Assembly: GCA_910585275.1 (NCBI GenBank)
Contig: CAJUCW010000010.1
Coordinates: 1-64,000, forward strand
Direction: 5' to 3'
Source of the DNA: an uncultured Muribaculaceae bacterium
Lineage (GTDB): Bacteria; Bacteroidota; Bacteroidia; Bacteroidales; Muribaculaceae
Length of the DNA: 64,000 nucleotides
The notes beneath the pieces were generated by a model. The model saw nothing but the letters and a program-made list of their open reading frames with translations. It ran no database searches and had not been told where the DNA came from. Made by a program: the position numbers and the translations under genes. This document shows positions 59,238 through 64,000 of the stretch, one piece after another (positions within the stretch are counted from its first letter, which is position 1; every line of letters begins with the position of its first letter).

Positions 59238-59875
59238 TTTTTCAGGGAATGGAATTTAAGAGGGTTGCCGTGATAGATGCCTGGTTCGGTGAGGTCAACG
59301 GTTACCACCGCCCCCATGCCGACGGTTACGCCGGATGCTATCGTCACGCCGTTTTTTATTTTAGAACCGAGTCCTATGAAGCAGTCTCGGCCGATTTTAA
59401 CACCGCCGCCCATCACCACTCCGGGACCAATGAAAGTGTTAGACCCTATTTCACAGTCGTGCTCCACTATGGCCCCGGTGTTGATTACGGCATGTCGGCC
59501 GATTGAAGCTCTGTTAATAATTGCTCCGTTCATGACCGCCACCCCTTCTGCCAACGATGCATTGCGGGTGACGATGGCGGATGCTGCTATTATAGAAGCG
59601 AAGTCGGCCCCGCATCCCTCATACAGCTCGATGAGGCTGCGGCGTTTGTGCATCAACGGAAGCCCTGCATAAACGAATGCGATGTGGAATTTGTGGTCCT
59701 TTTTCAGAATGGGGGCGACCGAATCGTCGCCGAGCCATTCCAGCGGCATTCCTGTGGCGGCACCTGGAGCAGTGTAGCCTACTATGGAATCCGGGTCAGA
59801 AGCCGCCTCAAGCAATGACAATGCATGGCCTCCTCCGCCTGCCAAAACAATCCTCTCGCGTTTCTTTTTCAACAT
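59234..59875 (-). CDS. neuD: NeuD-like sugar O-acetyltransferase
   Basis: 213 residues. An N-terminal PglD-like nucleotide-binding half (LAGGGGHALSLLEA) leads to left-handed hexapeptide repeats (about 95-205: SIIAASAIVTRNASLAEGVA, VIEHDCEIGSNTF and so on). It acetylates a sialic acid or its precursor, or assists NeuB. It overlaps neuB by 4 bp and lies 9 bp after the methyltransferase gene. Confidence 0.88.
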   Translation of the reverse strand: MLKKKRERIVLAGGGGHALSLLEAASDPDSIVGYTAPGAATGMPLEWLGDDSVAPILKKDHKFHIAFVYAGLPLMHKRRSLIELYEGCGADFASIIAASAIVTRNASLAEGVAVMNGAIINRASIGRHAVINTGAIVEHDCEIGSNTFIGPGVVMGGGVKIGRDCFIGLGSKIKNGVTIASGVTVGMGAVVTVDLTEPGIYHGNPLKFHSLKK

Positions 59876-59884
59876 ATCCGGTTA

Positions 59885-60691
59885 TTATTTTTTTGATTGG
59901 GGGCGCAACTGCCAGAATGCTACGGCTGAAGCCGCGGCCACATTAAGGGAATCCACATTATGCGCCATAGGGATTTTTGCAGTGTAATCTGCGTCGGCGA
60001 TAACGTCGGCGGCAAGTCCGTCGCCTTCCGTGCCGAGAATCATGGCTATTTTCGGCAATGCCGCAAGTGTGGGGTCGTCGATGCTTACCGACTTATCTGT
60101 AAGCGCGAGGGCCACGGTCGTGAAACCTAATTCTTTCAACGATGAAACTGGTGTTTCGAGCCATGTCCATGGCACAAGAAACACACTTCCCATCGATACC
60201 CTCACGGCACGTCGGTTGAGCGGGTCGCATGAGGTTGGTGTGAGCAACACCGCATCGACGCCGATTGCGGCGGCCGATCGGAATATGGCTCCGATGTTGG
60301 TGGTGTCGGTCACTCCGTCAATAACCGCCACGCGTCTTGCATTGTCACACACATCCTTCGGCGCCGATAACTTGCGTCGGCGCATGGCGCACAATACGCC
60401 CCTTGTAAGCGTATAGCCGGTGAGTGAAGCCAAAAGCTCACGACCACCGGTGAACACCGGTATGTCGCCGCAACGCTCCACGATGTCGGCCGCATCGCCG
60501 TTGAGATGCCTGCTTTCACAAAGCAATGCCAAGGGTTCGTAACCGGCGTCGAGTGCCACCGTGATTACTTTCGGGCTCTCCGCTATGAAAATTCCTTTGT
60601 CCGGCTCAAGCCGGTTGCGGAGCTGAGCCTCCGTGAGCGAAGAAAACACCTCCACTCCCGGATGCGACAGTGAATCTATTTCTATAACCAT
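59885..60691 (-). CDS. TrmH/SpoU-family RNA 2'-O-methyltransferase
   Basis: 268 residues. An N-terminal substrate-binding region (SLTEAQLRNRLEPDKGIFIAESPKV) and a SPOUT knot domain (about 115-268) with DGVTDTTNIGAIFRSAAAIG, VSMGSVFLVPW and ILGTEGDGL and a late MAHNVDSLNVAAASAVAFWQ. It methylates a ribose in rRNA or tRNA with SAM. First gene of the run into neuD-neuB-neuC. A TAATTTTG element (plus 60696-60703, minus strand) lies only 4 bp before the ATG, so a nearly leaderless mRNA is possible. Confidence 0.9.
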   Translation of the reverse strand: MVIEIDSLSHPGVEVFSSLTEAQLRNRLEPDKGIFIAESPKVITVALDAGYEPLALLCESRHLNGDAADIVERCGDIPVFTGGRELLASLTGYTLTRGVLCAMRRRKLSAPKDVCDNARRVAVIDGVTDTTNIGAIFRSAAAIGVDAVLLTPTSCDPLNRRAVRVSMGSVFLVPWTWLETPVSSLKELGFTTVALALTDKSVSIDDPTLAALPKIAMILGTEGDGLAADVIADADYTAKIPMAHNVDSLNVAAASAVAFWQLRPQSKK

Positions 60692-60823
60692 GATGCAAAA
60701 TTAATAAAAAACGCTGCAAATACGTTCTATCTTTCGCTTTAAACTACGCCATCGTCGGGTTTTTAACGTTGCATCGGGTGTGGGTTTGGGAATTAATTAT
60801 TAATTTTGCAAAAAATACAACAG

Positions 60824-61708
60824 ATGGACATGCTAAAAAAACATATAGGCAGCCTGATTTCGGCAGTGGCTTTATTGTCGGCTATTGTTTTCACGTCGTT
60901 GCCGGCGAGGGCCTATGAGCCGCGTCTCCATTGCCAGGAAGACACCGTGGCTATAAGTCGCATTTTGCAGAAGGCGGCTGAAAAAGGAGGCACGCTTGGA
61001 GAGCGTTGCGTTTTTGTGGCAAAGGAACTGGTGGATACCCCTTGGGCGCCCCCGCTCGACAATGATTCCGTAGGCACAATCGTCATAAACATGCATGGGT
61101 TTGACAGACTCGGGTTTGTAAATACGGTTCTTGCCCTCGCCGAAGCAAGTCGCCAAAAACTGCCGATGGTCAGGGAGTTCGAGCGTCAGTATGAAGCGTT
61201 TTGCCGTAGAAAAGGGGAAGACACGGGATTTGACAGCCAGTTTATCTACGGCGCCGACTGGATTGTGGATAATGTGTATCGCGGCAATCTGAAGGAAATG
61301 ACCGAGTATCTGGGCGGTGGTGGTTTCAAGACCAAAACCCTTGACTATATCACCCGGCATCGCGACCAATACCCTGCTTTGAAAAACGATGCCACCTACG
61401 ACAAGGTGAGGATGATGGAGATGGGCTACCGCAGCCACCGCATACCCCACATGAAAAAACAAAGTGCCGGCAACAAGCCTCTCCACGAGCTTATGAAAGA
61501 CGGTGATATCATAATGATGTTGTCGCCCGAAATAGATTTTGATATCTATGACATAGGAATTGTGGAGATGAAAGACGGTCAGCCCTATCTTATCCATATC
61601 TCACACGAAAACGGCAAAGTGGTGGAAGACCCTTATCCCATGGCGAGGTTGTTTAAGCTCGAAGGTCAGCATTTTTATGGCTACCGTTGGCTTCGACCTC
61701 AGGAATGA
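60824..61708 (+). CDS. DUF1460 N-acetylmuramoyl-L-alanine amidase-like exported protein
   Basis: 294 residues from ATG 60824 (60830 also possible), with a signal peptide ending near AVALLSAIVFTSLPARA. The DUF1460 pattern is clear: CVFVAKELVDTPW, NMHGFDRLGFVN, RQYEAFCRRKG, YRSHRIPHMKK and IGIVEMKDGQPYLIHISHE. These are NlpC/P60-like peptidoglycan enzymes of gut Bacteroidota, which lack a usual annotation. The catalytic Cys is probably C68 or nearby in GERCVFVA; certain assignment needs a structure. A TAATTTTG -7 element at 60801-60808 supports the start. Confidence 0.82.
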   Translation: MDMLKKHIGSLISAVALLSAIVFTSLPARAYEPRLHCQEDTVAISRILQKAAEKGGTLGERCVFVAKELVDTPWAPPLDNDSVGTIVINMHGFDRLGFVNTVLALAEASRQKLPMVREFERQYEAFCRRKGEDTGFDSQFIYGADWIVDNVYRGNLKEMTEYLGGGGFKTKTLDYITRHRDQYPALKNDATYDKVRMMEMGYRSHRIPHMKKQSAGNKPLHELMKDGDIIMMLSPEIDFDIYDIGIVEMKDGQPYLIHISHENGKVVEDPYPMARLFKLEGQHFYGYRWLRPQE

Positions 61709-61817
61709 TTATTATCCGGAATCGTTTAATTGGGACATGTATAGGGGCTTTATTGTAGATTTTATGGTTGGTTGATATAAAAATGCAAGAGGCTTGGTCG
61801 GTTTGGGCCTGAACCTC

Positions 61818-61848
61818 TTGTGTGTTTTATAACAATTTGCTAAATTTG
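61818..61848 (+). promoter_or_regulatory. Promoter of the asparaginase gene
   Basis: TTG at 61818-61820, a 20-bp spacer and TAAATTTG at 61841-61848, 62 bp before the ATG. Confidence 0.65.
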
Positions 61849-61910
61849 CAAAGTGTAATCCTGTTTTGTATGCATCGTCGCATGTAAAAAGAAAGATTCG
61901 CCAATCCTAT

Positions 61911-62954
61911 ATGAAGACTTTTGCCCGTCCCAAGATTTTAATGATATATACCGGTGGCACCATCGGAATGATAGAGAATCCGCAGAGCCATGCCCTCGAA
62001 CCTGTGGATTTCGACCATCTTCTCGACAATGTGCCCAAATTGAAGATGCTTGATTTCGAGATTTCGAGTTTCCAGTTCGAGCATCCCATCGATTCCTCGG
62101 CGATGACACCGGAGCATTGGGGCGAGATTGCAAAGGTGATTGAGCAAAATTATGACGCTTACGACGGCTTTGTCGTGCTACACGGCACAGACACGATGGC
62201 TTATACGTCGTCGGCCTTGAGCTTTATGCTTGAAAATCTCAATAAGCCGGTAATAATAACCGGCTCGCAGCTCCCTATCGGCGAAGTGAGAACGGACGGT
62301 GAGGAGAATCTGATTACGGCGTTGCAGATTGCAGCCGCGAGGGATCGTGACGGAGGACATACAATCAGGGAGGTGGCCATCCTTTTTGAAAACTATCTTT
62401 GGCGGGGCAACCGCAGCACAAAGCGAAGCGCCGATAATTTCAACGCGTTCAAGAGCAACAACTATCCGGAACTTGCCAAAATCGGATTGGGCATAACCTT
62501 CAACCGCGATGCTTTGTGGCGCCCGAAGAATTCCGTCGCACCGTTAAAAGTGCATTATAAGATGGACTGCAATGTGCTCTATATCGATCTTTTCCCGGGA
62601 ATAAAGGAATGCGTGGTGCGCCATCTTCTTTCCACACCAGGCATAAAAGGAGTTGTGTTGAAAACGTTCGGGGCGGGCAACGGACCTAACGACCAGTGGT
62701 TTATCGACGCGATTAAGGAGACTGTAGCCAAGGGGGTCGTGGTGGTCAATATTACGCAGTGCAACAACGGGAGCGTTCATCCTTTCCGTTACGTCACCGG
62801 TCTTGAACTCGCCAACGCCGGGGTGGTTTCGGGGCATGACCTTACGTCGGAAGCTGCAATCACGAAACTCATGTATTTGCTCGGGAGAGGCATGACTCCT
62901 GAAGAAGTCAAAAGCTACATGGAATTCAGCCTATGCGGCGAAATGACGTGTTGA
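61911..62954 (+). CDS. ansA: Type I L-asparaginase
   Basis: 347 residues from ATG 61911; an upstream TTG reading adds 15 residues with no homology. ILMIYTGGTIGM (T14 nucleophile region) and VVLHGTDTMAYTSSAL (second Thr-Asp pair) are the asparaginase signatures, with GSQLPIGEVRTDGEENLI after them. It hydrolyses asparagine to aspartate and ammonia in the cytoplasm; no signal peptide. Confidence 0.93.
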   Translation: MKTFARPKILMIYTGGTIGMIENPQSHALEPVDFDHLLDNVPKLKMLDFEISSFQFEHPIDSSAMTPEHWGEIAKVIEQNYDAYDGFVVLHGTDTMAYTSSALSFMLENLNKPVIITGSQLPIGEVRTDGEENLITALQIAAARDRDGGHTIREVAILFENYLWRGNRSTKRSADNFNAFKSNNYPELAKIGLGITFNRDALWRPKNSVAPLKVHYKMDCNVLYIDLFPGIKECVVRHLLSTPGIKGVVLKTFGAGNGPNDQWFIDAIKETVAKGVVVVNITQCNNGSVHPFRYVTGLELANAGVVSGHDLTSEAAITKLMYLLGRGMTPEEVKSYMEFSLCGEMTC

Positions 62955-62988
62955 CAGTTTTATTTATTCTGGCGATTACACCCCACAA

Positions 62989-63019
62989 TTGCATTTATGG
63001 AGTAAATTTCGTAAATTTG
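62989..63019 (+). promoter_or_regulatory. Promoter of the DUF3822-rsmD genes
   Basis: TTG at 62989-62991, a 20-bp spacer and TAAATTTG at 63012-63019, 22 bp before the start codon. Confidence 0.65.
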
Positions 63020-63041
63020 TAGGAAATTTACGGATAAATTT

Positions 63042-63776
63042 ATGACAACATTAACGGCAGCGGACTATGCCGATACCGGTCAGTGGCGCCTTATCGTCAA
63101 AATCGGTAACGGAGGAATCTCCGCACATCTTGAAAACACTATTCATCGCGACGTAGATTTGCAGGAACTTTTTTCCACAACCTGGGAAGAAGGTTCCGGC
63201 AGTTTGTTGCAACATATCGAGAATGCCGTGTATGACCATCCGCGTGTGCTTGACGATTTTTCGGCACGCATAGTGGTGTATGACCGAAAAACGCTTTTTA
63301 TGCCTACGGAACTCCTTCTCGACACGGAAGGCGCCGAAGAAACGTATTATACTTCGGTGTATGGCGGCGACGGAGCAGACGTGATGTGTGAAGGAGATAA
63401 GGAGGTTACCGCCGCCTTTATGCTTGCACCGGGGCTTAAAGGATTTCTCAGCCGCACTTTTCCCGGTGCAAGAATAGGATGCAACCTTATGCGGAAAGTG
63501 ACGGAATGCCGGGGTAAAGGCGAGGGGAAGAAACTATCTCTCTCTTTGAGAGACGGAGAGGCTGATTTCGTAATGGCAGACGGAGGCAATCTTTTATCGG
63601 CATCGACGCGTTCCTGGAAAACCGGAGACGATATAGCGTATTTTGCTTTCAACCTAATGAACGTATATGGCGTTGACCCTAAGGATGTGAACGTCTATGT
63701 CGATGCCGACGGGGTCGAAGTCCCGTCGGAAATGATGGCTTTTTTCGGTAAGTTTGCAGGGGGCGTTAATGTTTAA
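63042..63776 (+). CDS. DUF3822 protein
   Basis: 244 residues, cytoplasmic, of the DUF3822 family found in Bacteroidota next to rsmD. The sequence alternates strands and helices as in an actin-like ATPase (ASKHA) fold (RIVVYDRKTLFMPTEL, YYTSVYG, KEVTAAFMLAP), but ATPase residues are not clear. It is 12 bp ahead of rsmD and probably co-transcribed with it. Role unknown. Confidence 0.8.
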   Translation: MTTLTAADYADTGQWRLIVKIGNGGISAHLENTIHRDVDLQELFSTTWEEGSGSLLQHIENAVYDHPRVLDDFSARIVVYDRKTLFMPTELLLDTEGAEETYYTSVYGGDGADVMCEGDKEVTAAFMLAPGLKGFLSRTFPGARIGCNLMRKVTECRGKGEGKKLSLSLRDGEADFVMADGGNLLSASTRSWKTGDDIAYFAFNLMNVYGVDPKDVNVYVDADGVEVPSEMMAFFGKFAGGVNV

Positions 63777-63788
63777 ATCTTTTTTACT

Positions 63789-64000
63789 ATGAGAATAATA
63801 CGAGGCAAATACGGGCGGCGTAGGTTTGATGTTCCGAAGAATATCACGGCGCGCCCAACCACAGATTTCGCAAGGGAGAATCTTTTTAACGTGCTGGAAA
63901 ATCTTGACGATTTCGAAGGAAAAACCGCTCTCGACCTTTTTGCAGGCACCGGGGCTATAAGTTTCGAATTTTTGTCGCGTGGGTGTTCGGAGGTTACTGC
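63789..64000 (+). CDS. rsmD: 16S rRNA (guanine-966 N2)-methyltransferase, cut by the window end
   Basis: The first 70 residues are present. MRIIRGKYGRRRFDVP, ARPTTDFARENLFNVL and ALDLFAGTGAISFE are the RsmD start and SAM-binding motif. The gene runs past the window edge, so the catalytic NPPY-type motif is not seen here. Confidence 0.9.
   Translation, partial: MRIIRGKYGRRRFDVPKNITARPTTDFARENLFNVLENLDDFEGKTALDLFAGTGAISFEFLSRGCSEVT

Overview
The window looks like a gut Bacteroidota chromosome, most likely order Bacteroidales and perhaps Muribaculaceae. The reasons are promoters of the Bacteroidota type (TTG, about 20 bp, then TAnnTTTG) in front of many genes, the almost complete absence of strong Shine-Dalgarno sites, an OMP_b-brl_3 type TonB-dependent receptor, many small lipoproteins, and glycan-degrading enzymes (GH89, GH43, two GH127, GH13). 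The genus is an inference. The backbone is of moderate GC content. Two accessory stretches interrupt it.

Region by region: 0.1-9.6 kb holds a TonB receptor, a DMT transporter, a phosphoesterase with glycerate kinase, a DUF3108 protein, and a pair that mirrors lysosomal heparan sulfate breakdown (an HGSNAT-like acyltransferase next to an alpha-N-acetylglucosaminidase). 9.6-14.8 kb is a defence and toxin-antitoxin patch: a Septu-like ptuA-ptuB pair whose ptuB has an in-frame amber codon, a macrodomain protein, HigB with a HigA-metalloprotease antitoxin under paired palindromic operators, and a possible immunity protein. Two 204-bp inverted-repeat elements (MITE-like, 3-bp target duplications) lie at 2.5 and 11.5 kb, each just upstream of a gene.

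14.85-23.9 kb is the most unusual part. Two directly repeated copies of a composite element (GC-rich palindrome, spacer, heptamer array, conserved tail) flank a cassette. The cassette has a strong promoter driving a candidate structured RNA of about 300 nt with its own terminator, followed by eight genes on the same strand: an LPP20-like exported protein, a DUF4384-like protein, an exported caspase-like protease, an unknown exported protein, a lysozyme-like protein, an L,D-transpeptidase, an AbiGi-like protein and a transglutaminase-like cysteine protease. Seven of the eight have signal peptides. Its function is unknown to me; a cell-envelope stress or defence module is an inference. After it come a RHH antitoxin with a YafQ-like toxin broken by an ochre codon, and a 19-unit heptamer array.

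25.4-64 kb returns to the backbone: GH43; the hexuronate operon kdgK-eda-uxuA; Nudix and Bcr/CflA MFS; luxS; divergent GH127 enzymes; a GH13 amylase; dacB, a Pro/Glu-rich protein and rsmI; an AI-2E family protein; two CPA2 antiporters with different regulatory tails; tatD and a prenyl synthase; tRNA-Ser(GGA); glutaminase; a bile salt hydrolase-like Ntn hydrolase; sialic acid genes neuD-neuB-neuC without neuA; a TrmH methyltransferase; a DUF1460 protein; asparaginase; a DUF3822 protein; and the start of rsmD, cut by the window edge.

All domain calls rest on reading the translated sequence. No database search was run.
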